From JAZFYD01 sp036443405 (lineage in GTDB: Bacteria; Planctomycetota; PLA2), in assembly GCA_036443405.1 (NCBI GenBank), contig JAZFYD010000012.1, positions 1 to 16,973 on the forward strand: a DNA stretch of 16,973 nt, written 5' to 3'. The notes beneath the pieces were generated by a model, which saw nothing but the letters and a program-made list of their open reading frames with translations, made no database searches and had not been told where the DNA came from. Below, one piece after another: positions 7,392-14,690 of this stretch (position 1 is its first letter; each line of letters opens with the position of its first letter). The translations under genes and the position numbers were made by a program.

Positions 7392-8369
7392 CTACAACCG
7401 CCCTGCCACGTCGCACGCGGCATACGTCAGGATCATGTCCGCGCCCGCGCGCTTGATGGCGATTAGGGCTTCCATCATCGCCGCGTCGCCGTCGAGCCAG
7501 CCGTTGTTTGCGGCGGCTTGGATCATCGCGTACTCGCCGCTCACCTGGTACGCGGCCAGCGGGAGGTTCACGACGTCGCGGAGTTCCGACAACACGTCGA
7601 GGTACGGCATCGCGGGTTTGACCATCAGGATATCGGCGCCTTCGTCCTCGTCGAGGATCGCTTCGCGAATCGCCTCGCGCGCGTTGGCCGGGTCCATCTG
7701 GTAGGTCTTCTTGTCGCCGCCGCGCGGGGCGCTGTCCAGCGCATCGCGAAACGGGCCGTAGTACGCCGACGCGTATTTCGCCGAGTACGCGAGGATGCCG
7801 ACACCCTCGTGGCCGGCGCTGTCCAACGCTGCGCGGATGAACCCGATGCGGCCGTCCATCATGTCGCTGGGCGCCACCAGGTCGGCTCCGGCCTCGGCTT
7901 GCGAGATCGCCATCTCCGCGAGGATCGGCAGCGTCTCGTCGTTCAGGATCTCGCCGTCCTGCACGAGACCGTCGTGGCCGTCGCTCGAATACGGATCCAT
8001 CGCGACGTCGGTGATGACCGCGAGGTCCGGCACCGCGGACTTCAGGTCGCGCACGGTGTTTTGCAACAGTCCGGCCGCGTTTTTGGACTCGGTCGCGACC
8101 TTGTCCTTGACCGAGTCCGGCAGCGCCGGGAACAGCGCCACCGCCGGGATGCCGCGTTTGTGCGCCTCGCGCGCCTCCGCCACGATCCGGTCCCGGCTGA
8201 GCCTCGCAACCCCGGGCATCGAATCGACGGGGATGCTCTCGCCCTCACCGCCGATCACGAACATCGGGTAAATGAGATCGGCCGGCGTCAGCGTGGTCTC
8301 GCGGACCAGGCGGCGAATCGATTCGCTCTTTCGATTTCGGCGGGGGCGGTGCGGGAGATCAATCGCCAT
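7392..8369 (-). CDS. hemB: Porphobilinogen synthase (delta-aminolevulinic acid dehydratase)
   Basis: HemB joins two 5-aminolevulinate molecules into porphobilinogen, the first pyrrole of haem and other tetrapyrroles, in the cytoplasm. The 325-residue product is full length. The two active-site lysines are K198 in YSAKYASAYYGPFRDA and K251 in LMVKPAMPYLD. APSDMMDGRIG (166-176) and YQVSGEY (274-280) are also typical. The metal region reads TDVAMDPYSSDGHDGLV (120-136), with Asp where the zinc type has three Cys, so it belongs to the Mg-dependent or zinc-independent type. An in-frame GTG at 8378 would add three residues; the ATG is preferred because MAIDLPHRPRRNR fits family N-termini. It is divergent over 30 bases from the MoaD-AOR-FDH operon; haem supply for the nearby cytochrome may be coincidental. 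Confidence 0.95.
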   Translation of the reverse strand: MAIDLPHRPRRNRKSESIRRLVRETTLTPADLIYPMFVIGGEGESIPVDSMPGVARLSRDRIVAEAREAHKRGIPAVALFPALPDSVKDKVATESKNAAGLLQNTVRDLKSAVPDLAVITDVAMDPYSSDGHDGLVQDGEILNDETLPILAEMAISQAEAGADLVAPSDMMDGRIGFIRAALDSAGHEGVGILAYSAKYASAYYGPFRDALDSAPRGGDKKTYQMDPANAREAIREAILDEDEGADILMVKPAMPYLDVLSELRDVVNLPLAAYQVSGEYAMIQAAANNGWLDGDAAMMEALIAIKRAGADMILTYAACDVAGRL

Positions 8370-8379
8370 GACTGTCACT

Positions 8380-8387
8380 TAGAATTA
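8380..8387. promoter_or_regulatory. Overlapping divergent -10-like elements for hemB and the moaD-aor-fdhA operon
   Basis: The plus strand reads TAGAAT (8380-8385), 14 bases before the ATG at 8400. The minus strand reads TAATTC (8387-8382), 12 bases before the hemB ATG at 8369. Both sit in the only AT-rich patch of the 30-base gap. Neither start codon has a Shine-Dalgarno site. Any -35 elements would have to lie inside the opposite coding region. Confidence 0.4.
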
Positions 8388-8399
8388 CAACAGATTCGC

Positions 8400-8657
8400 A
8401 TGCGATTCGAACTCTTCGGCATCGCGCGCGCCCGGGCCGGCCGAGAGGCCGTCGACACGGACGCCGCCACTTTGGGCGCCTCGTTGCGTCAACTGGCGGA
8501 GATCTGCCCGGGCCTCGTGCCGGAAATCCTTCATGACGGCGCGCTCGCGCACGGGTATCTGGCGTCGCTCAACGGCGATCGGTTCGTGAGCGATGGGGCG
8601 ACGCCGGTCGGGGATTCGGACACCGTATTGATCCTGGGGGCGCAGGCTGGCGGATGA
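8400..8657 (+). CDS. MoaD/ThiS-family sulfur carrier protein
   Basis: The 85-residue product has the ubiquitin-like MoaD/ThiS features: an N-terminal beta strand MRFELFGIARARAG, a central LRQLAEICPGL helix, LNGDRFV near 58-63, DSDTVLILG near 72-80, and the C-terminal Gly-Gly tail (QAGG) that is adenylated and thiocarboxylated. MoaD is the small subunit of molybdopterin synthase, donating sulfur to form the dithiolene that binds Mo or W. An open frame extends far upstream, but it is the antisense of hemB; the ATG at 8400 gives the compact family length. The stop overlaps the AOR start (ATGA). MoaD-like genes beside AOR-family genes are a familiar pairing, suggesting a version dedicated to tungstopterin. 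No MoaE is in the window. Confidence 0.88.
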   Translation: MRFELFGIARARAGREAVDTDAATLGASLRQLAEICPGLVPEILHDGALAHGYLASLNGDRFVSDGATPVGDSDTVLILGAQAGG

Positions 8658-10390
8658 GTGCTCTCGGCAGACACGGCAAGTACCTGCGCATCGACGTCGC
8701 CACCGGTGACGCGGTGGCCGTCCCCATTCCCGATGAAGTCTCCCGCGATTTCATCGGCGGCATCGGTCTCGGCGCGTGGATCTGCATGCGCGAGGGCGGC
8801 GCGGTCGCTGAGCCCCTGTCGCCCGAGGCGCCGCTGGTGTTTGCGTTGTCGCCGCTGGTCGGCACGCCGCTGACGACATCCGCCAAGCTCGCGGTGGTCG
8901 CCCGCTCCCCGCTCACGGGATTCTTGTCCGATGCGATCTCGTCGAGCCACTTTGCGATCGCGGGCAAGCGCGCCGGGTTCGACGCGTACGCGATCGTCGG
9001 CAAGGCGACGGGGCTTTCTCGGGTTGTCGTCGACGACGGCGAGGTCGAAGTCCGTGTTGCCGAGGAACTGCGCGGCCGGACGGCGTCGGATTGCGAGCTG
9101 GACGGTTTTCGGACCGCCGCGATCGGACTTGCCGGGGAGAACCTCGTGCGCTTCGCGACGATCTCCAACGACGGCCGGCACGCCGGGCGCGGCGGCCTTG
9201 GCGCGGTCATGGGGGCGAAAAACATCAAGGCGTTCAGCGTGCGCGGGACCTCGCGCGTCGAGCTGTTCGATTCCGCCGGCGTCGTCGCGGCCGCTCGCGA
9301 CCTGTCGAAGCGGAGCTTCGGCCCCGCGACCGCGAAGTACCGCGAGCTCGGCACCATCGCGAACCTGCTCGTGTTCAACCGCCTCGACGCGCTGCCCACG
9401 CGCAACTTTCGCGAGAGCTCGTTCGGCGAGGCGCCCGAGATCGGTGCGGAGGCGCTGCACGCGATGAACTCGCATGCGCGTTCGTCGTGCGCGGCGTGCA
9501 CGATCGGATGCGAGCACGTCTTCAAGGCGCCCGGCGGCCAGCCGGTGCGGCTCGAGTACGAATCGCTGTTCGCGCTCGGATCGTTGGTCGGCGTCGGGGA
9601 TCGCAACCGCGTCCTCGAGTCCGCGGCGCTCTGCGACGAACTCGGATTGGACACGATCTCCGCCGGCGGGACGCTTGCGCTCGCGATGGAGGCGGGGCAC
9701 GGCGGCCTGAGTTTTGGTGACGCGGACGCGGTGGCCGCGATGCTGCGCCAGATCGCGGTGCGGGACGGCGCCGGCGATCTGCTCGCCGAGGGTTCGCGGC
9801 GGGCGGGAGACGAACTCGGTTGCCCGGAACTCGCGATGCACGTGAAGGGGCTCGAGATCCCCGGCTACGATCCGCGGTCGATGCAGGCGATGGCGCTCGG
9901 GTTCGCCGTCGGGTCGCGCGGCGCGGACCACAACCGCTCCGGTGCGTACGAGCTCGATTTCTCCACGGACGGCGACCGGCTCGACTTTCGGCCGGAACAC
10001 GCTGCGAAAGTCGTCGAGATCGAAGATCGGGCTGCGGCCATGGACGCGTTGATTCTCTGCAAGTTTCTTCGCGGTGTGTTTTCCGACTTCGCGAGCGAAG
10101 GAGCCGAGTTGCTCCGGTTGGTGACCGGCGACGAAATCGACCTCGTGGAGGCCGGCGCGCGCGTGAACAGTTTCAAGAAACTGTTCAACCTGCATGCCGG
10201 TTGGAGTCGCGACGATGACACGTTGCCCGCGCGCTTTTTGAAGGGCGGCGAGAAAGGCTCGTTGTCGCAGAAAAAGCTGACCGATATGATCTCCCATTAC
10301 TACCGAGCACGATGTTGGACGCCAAACGGAACGATCCCGCGGGAAACGGCGGAACAGCTACGGCTGACGCCCTACCTGCCATCACCCTGA
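8654..10390 (+). CDS. aor: Aldehyde:ferredoxin oxidoreductase family tungstoenzyme (AOR)
   Basis: AOR-family enzymes carry a bis-pterin tungsten centre and one [4Fe-4S] cluster and oxidise aldehydes to acids, or reduce acids, with a ferredoxin-like partner. The 578-residue protein is full length for the family. Cluster ligands are C279, C282, C286 (CAACTIGC) and C469, the same spacing class as the archaeal enzyme (288/291/295/494). The pterin-binding stretch AGRGGLGAVMGAKNIKA is at about 177-193, GFAVGSRGADHNRSGAYE at about 416-433, and RVNSFKKLFNLHAGWSRDDDTLPARF near 503-528. The N-terminus (GKYLRIDVATG, FIGGIGLGAW) is also typical. It starts on the ATGA overlap with the MoaD-like gene and its end overlaps fdhA. 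The substrate cannot be read from sequence; a benzoyl-CoA-reductase-type BamB is less likely because no bam genes are near. No AorA-like ferredoxin is encoded beside it. Confidence 0.92.
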   Translation: MSALGRHGKYLRIDVATGDAVAVPIPDEVSRDFIGGIGLGAWICMREGGAVAEPLSPEAPLVFALSPLVGTPLTTSAKLAVVARSPLTGFLSDAISSSHFAIAGKRAGFDAYAIVGKATGLSRVVVDDGEVEVRVAEELRGRTASDCELDGFRTAAIGLAGENLVRFATISNDGRHAGRGGLGAVMGAKNIKAFSVRGTSRVELFDSAGVVAAARDLSKRSFGPATAKYRELGTIANLLVFNRLDALPTRNFRESSFGEAPEIGAEALHAMNSHARSSCAACTIGCEHVFKAPGGQPVRLEYESLFALGSLVGVGDRNRVLESAALCDELGLDTISAGGTLALAMEAGHGGLSFGDADAVAAMLRQIAVRDGAGDLLAEGSRRAGDELGCPELAMHVKGLEIPGYDPRSMQAMALGFAVGSRGADHNRSGAYELDFSTDGDRLDFRPEHAAKVVEIEDRAAAMDALILCKFLRGVFSDFASEGAELLRLVTGDEIDLVEAGARVNSFKKLFNLHAGWSRDDDTLPARFLKGGEKGSLSQKKLTDMISHYYRARCWTPNGTIPRETAEQLRLTPYLPSP

Positions 10391-13179
10391 CCATTGACGA
10401 AAAATCGGTCACCGTGCCTGCGGGCACGACGATCTGGGATGCGGCGCGCGGCGCGGGGATCGAAGTCCCGGTGCTCTGCCACGACCCCAAACTCGATCCG
10501 GTCGGGGTTTGCCGCCTGTGCGCCGTCGAGATCGAAGGCGCGCGCGTGATGGCCGCCTCGTGTGTGCGCGAGGCCGAAGAGGGCATGGTCGTTCGCACGG
10601 CGAGCGCGAAGATCGACCGCTGCCGCAGCATGCTGACCGAACTCTTGATGTCGGAGCAGCGTGACGGCTCGACGAAGGAGAGCACGCTCGGCGACGACCG
10701 GCTCTACGAGCTCGCGCGCAAGTATGAAGTCGACGTGAAGCTACCGCGCGGCAACTCACGGCCGGAGGATGTCTCCTCGCCGGTGATTGCCGTCGATCAC
10801 CAGGCGTGCATCCTCTGCGATCTTTGCATTCGCGCGTGCGACGATTTGCAGAACAACGATGTGATCGGCCGCACGGGCAAGGGGTACACCGCCCGCATCA
10901 GCTTCGACCTCGACAACCTCATGGGGGAGTCGACGTGCGTGAGCTGCGGCGAGTGTGTCGCCGCCTGTCCGACGGGCGCGCTCCTCAACAAGGAGATCGC
11001 GGCGCCGATCCGGCCGCGCGAGACGCTCAAACAGGTGGACAGCGTTTGCCCGTACTGCGGCGTTGGCTGCGCGATCACGTATCACGTGGACGAGGAGAGA
11101 AACTCCGTCGTGTTTGCCGAGGGGCGGGAGAGCCCCGGCAGCGAGGGGCGCCTGTGCGTCAAAGGCCGATACGGCTACGACTACGCCATGCACCCGCACC
11201 GGCTGACGAAGCCGCTGATCCGCGTCGATGCGGCGTACCCCAAGGGCGCGCTCAGCGAGGAGACGAAGAACTCGGACACGAAGCGGCGCAGGCCCGGCGG
11301 CATCGTCGACTACGCCGAGGTCATGCCGGCGTTTCGCGAGGCGAGTTGGGACGAGGCGCTCGATCTGGTCGCCAAAAAGCTTGGCGGCATCCGGGACACG
11401 AGCGGCCCGAACGCGCTCGCCGGTTTCGGTTCGGCCAAGTGCTCCAACGAGGAGGCCTATCTCTTCCAGAAGCTCGTGCGCACGGGATTCGGCACCAACA
11501 ACGTTGACCACTGCACACGGCTGTGCCATGCGTCGTCGGTCGTGGCGCTGTTGGAGATGATCGGCTCCGGCGCGGTCACTACCACCTACGGCGACATCGT
11601 CAACGCGGACGTCGCGCTGCTCACCGGCACCAACACCACGTCGAACCACCCGGTCGCTGCGACATTCTTCAAGGAGGCGGCGCGCGCGGGCACCAAGCTC
11701 ATCGTCGTGGATCCGCGTGGCTGCGGCATCTCGGAGCACGCGTGGCGGTTCTGCCAGATCCGCTCCGGCACCGACGTTGCGTTTTACAACGCGGTGATGC
11801 ACGTGATCATCGAGGAGGGTTTGGTCGATGAGGCATACGTCGCCAAATACACGACCGATTTCGAGGCCGTGAAGGAGACCGTCGCGCGCTACTCGCCCGA
11901 AACGGCGGCGGGCATCTGCGGCGTTCCGGCGGAGTTGATCCGCGAGGTCGCGATCGAATACGGCAAGGCCGCCGCCGCGCTCACGTTCTGGGGCATGGGG
12001 ATGAGCCAGCACGTGCACGGCACGGACAACTGCCGTTGCCTCATATCGCTGGCGTTGATGACCGGCAACATCGGACACCACGGCGCTGGGCTGCACCCGC
12101 TGCGCGGGCAAAACAACGTGCAGGGTGCGTCCGACGCCGGCCTGATCCCGATGGTCTTCCCCGACTACCAGCGCGTGGACAACGACGAGGTGCGCGCGAA
12201 GTTCGAAAGCGCGTGGGGCAGGACGCTCGATCCGAACCCCGGGCTCACCGTTGTCGAGATCATGATGGGCGCGCTCGAGGGAAGCATCAAGGGCATGTAC
12301 ATGCTCGGTGAGAACCCGTTCCTCAGTGACCCGAACATCAACAAGATTCGCAAAGCGCTATCGAACCTCGACTTCCTTGTCGTGCAGGACATCTTCCTGA
12401 CGGAGACGGCTGAGTTCGCGGACGTTGTGCTGCCGGCGACGTCGGCGCTCGAGAAGAACGGGACGTTCACGAACACCGACCGCCGCGTGCAGGTGGGCCG
12501 CAAAGCGCTGGAATCGCCCGGCGAGGCGCGCACGGATTGGAAGATCATCTGCGACATCGCCCAGCGGCTCGGGATGCCGATGGAGTACGGCTCGTCCGCC
12601 GAGATCTTCGACGAGATGGTGTCGCTGATGCCGGCGTATCACGGCTTGTCCCACGAGAAGCTCGGAAGCACCGGCAAGCTCTACCCGTGCCCGAACCCCG
12701 ACGAATCCGACGGGACCATCGTGATGTTCGGCGACGGGTTCCCGACGGCGAACGGCCGCGCGCGATTCGTTGCGGCCGATCACGCGGGCGCCGACGAGCT
12801 GCCGGATCAGGAGTATCCGTTCGTGCTCGTCACCGGCCGCGTGTTGGAACACTGGCATACGGGCGTCATGACCCGCCGTTCCCGCGCTCTTTCAGCGATC
12901 GAGCCCGAAGCGTTTGTCGAGATACACCCCGGCGATGGCGCGAAGCTGGGAGTGAGTGATGGGGACTTCGTGAGCGTGAGCTCGCGCCGCGGGACAATCC
13001 GGCTGAAGGTGCGCCTCGGCCGCGCCTGCCAACTTGGCTCCGTGTTCATCCCGTTCCATTTCCGCGAGGCGGCGGCGAACGTGCTGACCACGGACAAACT
13101 CGATCCCGACGGCAAGATCCCCGAGTTCAAGTTCTGCGCAGTGAAGGTCGAACCCGCCGAGGCTCCGGCGACCGCGTAG
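10312..13179 (+). CDS. fdhA: Formate dehydrogenase catalytic (alpha) subunit with NuoG-like N-terminus
   Basis: This 955-residue Mo/W-bis-MGD enzyme interconverts formate and CO2. Domains in order: a [2Fe-2S] ferredoxin-like domain (ligands C56, C67, C70, C84); a double [4Fe-4S] ferredoxin segment (C166/169/172/176 and C209/212/215/219); the catalytic domain with its own [4Fe-4S] cluster (C246, C249, C253, C282); and a C-terminal molydopterin dinucleotide-binding domain (about 830-945). The active-site stretch NNVDHCTRLCHASS gives metal ligand C405, encoded by TGC and so not selenocysteine, followed by H406. The His-Cys3 cluster motif that often follows the [2Fe-2S] domain is absent (about 106-140). 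There is no twin-arginine signal, so it is cytoplasmic. The ATG at 10312 overlaps aor by 79 bases; only TTG at 10315 is an alternative before the conserved region. The probable NAD-linking partner is the NuoEF fusion at 1326. Confidence 0.93.
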   Translation: MLDAKRNDPAGNGGTATADALPAITLTIDEKSVTVPAGTTIWDAARGAGIEVPVLCHDPKLDPVGVCRLCAVEIEGARVMAASCVREAEEGMVVRTASAKIDRCRSMLTELLMSEQRDGSTKESTLGDDRLYELARKYEVDVKLPRGNSRPEDVSSPVIAVDHQACILCDLCIRACDDLQNNDVIGRTGKGYTARISFDLDNLMGESTCVSCGECVAACPTGALLNKEIAAPIRPRETLKQVDSVCPYCGVGCAITYHVDEERNSVVFAEGRESPGSEGRLCVKGRYGYDYAMHPHRLTKPLIRVDAAYPKGALSEETKNSDTKRRRPGGIVDYAEVMPAFREASWDEALDLVAKKLGGIRDTSGPNALAGFGSAKCSNEEAYLFQKLVRTGFGTNNVDHCTRLCHASSVVALLEMIGSGAVTTTYGDIVNADVALLTGTNTTSNHPVAATFFKEAARAGTKLIVVDPRGCGISEHAWRFCQIRSGTDVAFYNAVMHVIIEEGLVDEAYVAKYTTDFEAVKETVARYSPETAAGICGVPAELIREVAIEYGKAAAALTFWGMGMSQHVHGTDNCRCLISLALMTGNIGHHGAGLHPLRGQNNVQGASDAGLIPMVFPDYQRVDNDEVRAKFESAWGRTLDPNPGLTVVEIMMGALEGSIKGMYMLGENPFLSDPNINKIRKALSNLDFLVVQDIFLTETAEFADVVLPATSALEKNGTFTNTDRRVQVGRKALESPGEARTDWKIICDIAQRLGMPMEYGSSAEIFDEMVSLMPAYHGLSHEKLGSTGKLYPCPNPDESDGTIVMFGDGFPTANGRARFVAADHAGADELPDQEYPFVLVTGRVLEHWHTGVMTRRSRALSAIEPEAFVEIHPGDGAKLGVSDGDFVSVSSRRGTIRLKVRLGRACQLGSVFIPFHFREAAANVLTTDKLDPDGKIPEFKFCAVKVEPAEAPATA

Positions 13180-13202
13180 GCGGGGCGGGTCGCCAGCAGG
13201 AA

Positions 13203-13369
13203 TTGGCCACAGAAACACAGAAACACAGAATGGCGACCTCGCCGTGTTCTTCGATGACCACCGCCATTCGAATTTTGAATAACTGGTCTCGGGAGCGCTA
13301 CGCCTGTCATTCGCGCCGGGCCGGCACCAGAGCGTCGCTGGTTCTGTGCTTCTGTGATTCTGTGGCAAA
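13203..13369. repeat. Inverted repeat of CACAGAAA-type units at the end of the FDH operon
   Basis: The arm at 13203-13231 contains tandem A-CACAGA units following TTGGC. The arm at 13341-13369 is its reverse complement at 25 of 29 positions. The 109-base interior is unrelated to the arms and includes an ATTCGAAT palindrome (13266-13273). It lies between convergent genes, where a hairpin could end transcription from both sides. The regular short-unit build and the flanked unique core look more like a small dispersed element than a simple terminator. An open frame of 60 codons through it (13203-13385) is repeat-derived and not called. Confidence 0.75.
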
Positions 13370-13400
13370 GACGATCTACCCGTGATCCACGACGGCGCGG

Positions 13401-14618
13401 TCAGCGCGCCGGCCGAACCGGGTACCCGATCTCTGCTTTGCAGAACTCCGTCGCTTCGTCGAACTCGATGTAGCGGATCCGCCACGGGCCGGACTTGCGC
13501 CAACCGTTCTTCGCGCACCACGCCTTGACCGGACCGTACATCATGTACGCGCCGTCCGCGGGGCCCTCATACGTGACGTACGCCATTCGGAACGCTTGCC
13601 GCGTGTTCACGCGCACCTGGGAGTCCGACGCGTAGCGTTTCAGGTCGACAGGAATCTGGACCTCGGTCTTTGTTCGCGCGTGCTGGGGGTGCGGCCGGTC
13701 GCGGTAGAGCAGGGTGACGTCGCCCGTCACCTCGCCACCCTTTTTTTCGATCCAGTCCAGCAAATCGCGCACGCCGTGTTGCACGTCCGCAAACGGTCCG
13801 TACACCTTCAAGACGCCAACCATCTCCGGTGTCACGTCCTTGATGTTGACCTGCGCGCGCGTGGCGTTTGTCGGCTCCTTGAACACGTCGTCCGCGACCT
13901 TGGGATTCCACTCAATCGTTTCGTAGACCTCGCGGGAGGCGAGAACCTCTTCGATGCGGGCGTCGTCGTCTTCGTCGGTCCCTTCGACCCTGTCCGCGGT
14001 GTACAGGCGGGTCGCGCGCGGCGCCTGAATACCCTGCACCTCGGTCCAGCCGTCGGCTTCGAGGATCCAGTCGTGCCAATCCTCCGTGCCCGGTTCCTGC
14101 GCGCTGAAGTAGATGCGGTGCAGCCGTTTCGAGTCCTCATCGAAAACGAGCGTCATCGGCTGGCCGCCCGGGAACGTGGCGGTGATCGCCTTGCGCTTTT
14201 CTCCGCCGATGCGCACGGAATCCGCTTTCTCGACCTTCACACCCGGTTCGTTCAGCCGGTCGGGCAGGAACATCGTCGTGTAGGCGTCGCGCAGATGGAT
14301 CCAGCCCATCTGCAGTTCGCCATCCTCCTGCATCAGGTGCTTCCCGATCGCCAGGTAGGAGCGGTTCTTGTCGCCGAGCACCATGCCCTTGAACGAGCGC
14401 TGTCCGGTCACCGACATCGCCCAGTCGCTGGGGCGTCGGTAATACGTCGTGGACCGGTACGGAAGCCCCAGAAACTCGCCGCGCGCCTCGGTGCGGAAAC
14501 TCTGAATGGCACCGAGAGCTTCCTCGCCGCCGGATGCCGTCACCGCGCGGTCGGTGCGGGACGAAGCCCCGCCGGAGCAGCCGCCGATCAGGAGGAGGAG
14601 TGCAAACGCATAACGCAT
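13401..14618 (-). CDS. Two-domain lipoprotein: LolA-like fold plus GyrI-like effector-binding domain
   Basis: The 405-residue product begins MRYAFALLLLIGGCSGG, a lipoprotein signal with lipidation at C14, so it should be anchored in the envelope. Residues about 25-245 are rich in beta strands and resemble LolA/outer-membrane-lipoprotein-sorting folds (ALGAIQSFRTEARGEFLG, then WIHLRDAYTTMFLPDRL, RKAITATFPGGQPMTLVFDEDSKRL). Residues about 270-402 look like a GyrI-like/AraC-effector-binding domain. The signs are VYGPFADVQHGVRDLLDWIEKKG, EVQIPVDL, AYVTYEGPADGAYMMYGPVKAWCAKNGW and the terminal YIEFDEATEFCKAEIGYPV. That domain usually binds small molecules inside regulators, so an extracytoplasmic, lipid-anchored copy is unusual. 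Function is unknown. Both domain calls are by pattern, the GyrI-like one firmer. It has a strong -10-like site six bases before the ATG. Confidence 0.75.
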   Translation of the reverse strand: MRYAFALLLLIGGCSGGASSRTDRAVTASGGEEALGAIQSFRTEARGEFLGLPYRSTTYYRRPSDWAMSVTGQRSFKGMVLGDKNRSYLAIGKHLMQEDGELQMGWIHLRDAYTTMFLPDRLNEPGVKVEKADSVRIGGEKRKAITATFPGGQPMTLVFDEDSKRLHRIYFSAQEPGTEDWHDWILEADGWTEVQGIQAPRATRLYTADRVEGTDEDDDARIEEVLASREVYETIEWNPKVADDVFKEPTNATRAQVNIKDVTPEMVGVLKVYGPFADVQHGVRDLLDWIEKKGGEVTGDVTLLYRDRPHPQHARTKTEVQIPVDLKRYASDSQVRVNTRQAFRMAYVTYEGPADGAYMMYGPVKAWCAKNGWRKSGPWRIRYIEFDEATEFCKAEIGYPVRPAR

Positions 14619-14624
14619 TCGCAG

Positions 14625-14630
14625 ATATTA
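14625..14630 (-). promoter_or_regulatory. -10 element of a probable leaderless promoter for the two-domain lipoprotein
   Basis: On the minus strand TAATAT stands exactly six bases before the ATG at 14618. No Shine-Dalgarno site exists between them. This spacing would put the transcript start on or next to the A of the start codon. No good -35 was found in the GC-rich upstream sequence. Confidence 0.55.
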
Positions 14631-14690
14631 GCAGGGGCGGGCAGCGGAATCGCGGCCGGGGAATGCGATTGGGGCCGGCGGTGGCCGCGC

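Noticed and set aside
7518..8399. Upstream extension of the MoaD-like frame through hemB
   Set aside because: The extension is antisense to hemB and unlike any MoaD fusion; the ATG at 8400 gives the normal 85-residue length.
8531..10297. 588-codon open frame on the minus strand opposite aor
   Set aside because: Antisense of a gene with full AOR motifs; the translation is low-complexity in Arg, Ala and Asp, a usual artefact of GC-rich DNA.
11513..11530. Possible selenocysteine at the FDH active site
   Set aside because: The metal-ligand codon is TGC (Cys405), not TGA, so no recoding is needed.
13203..13385. 60-codon open frame beginning MATETQKHR
   Set aside because: Its ends are encoded by the CACAGA repeat arms, so it is a repeat-derived spurious frame.
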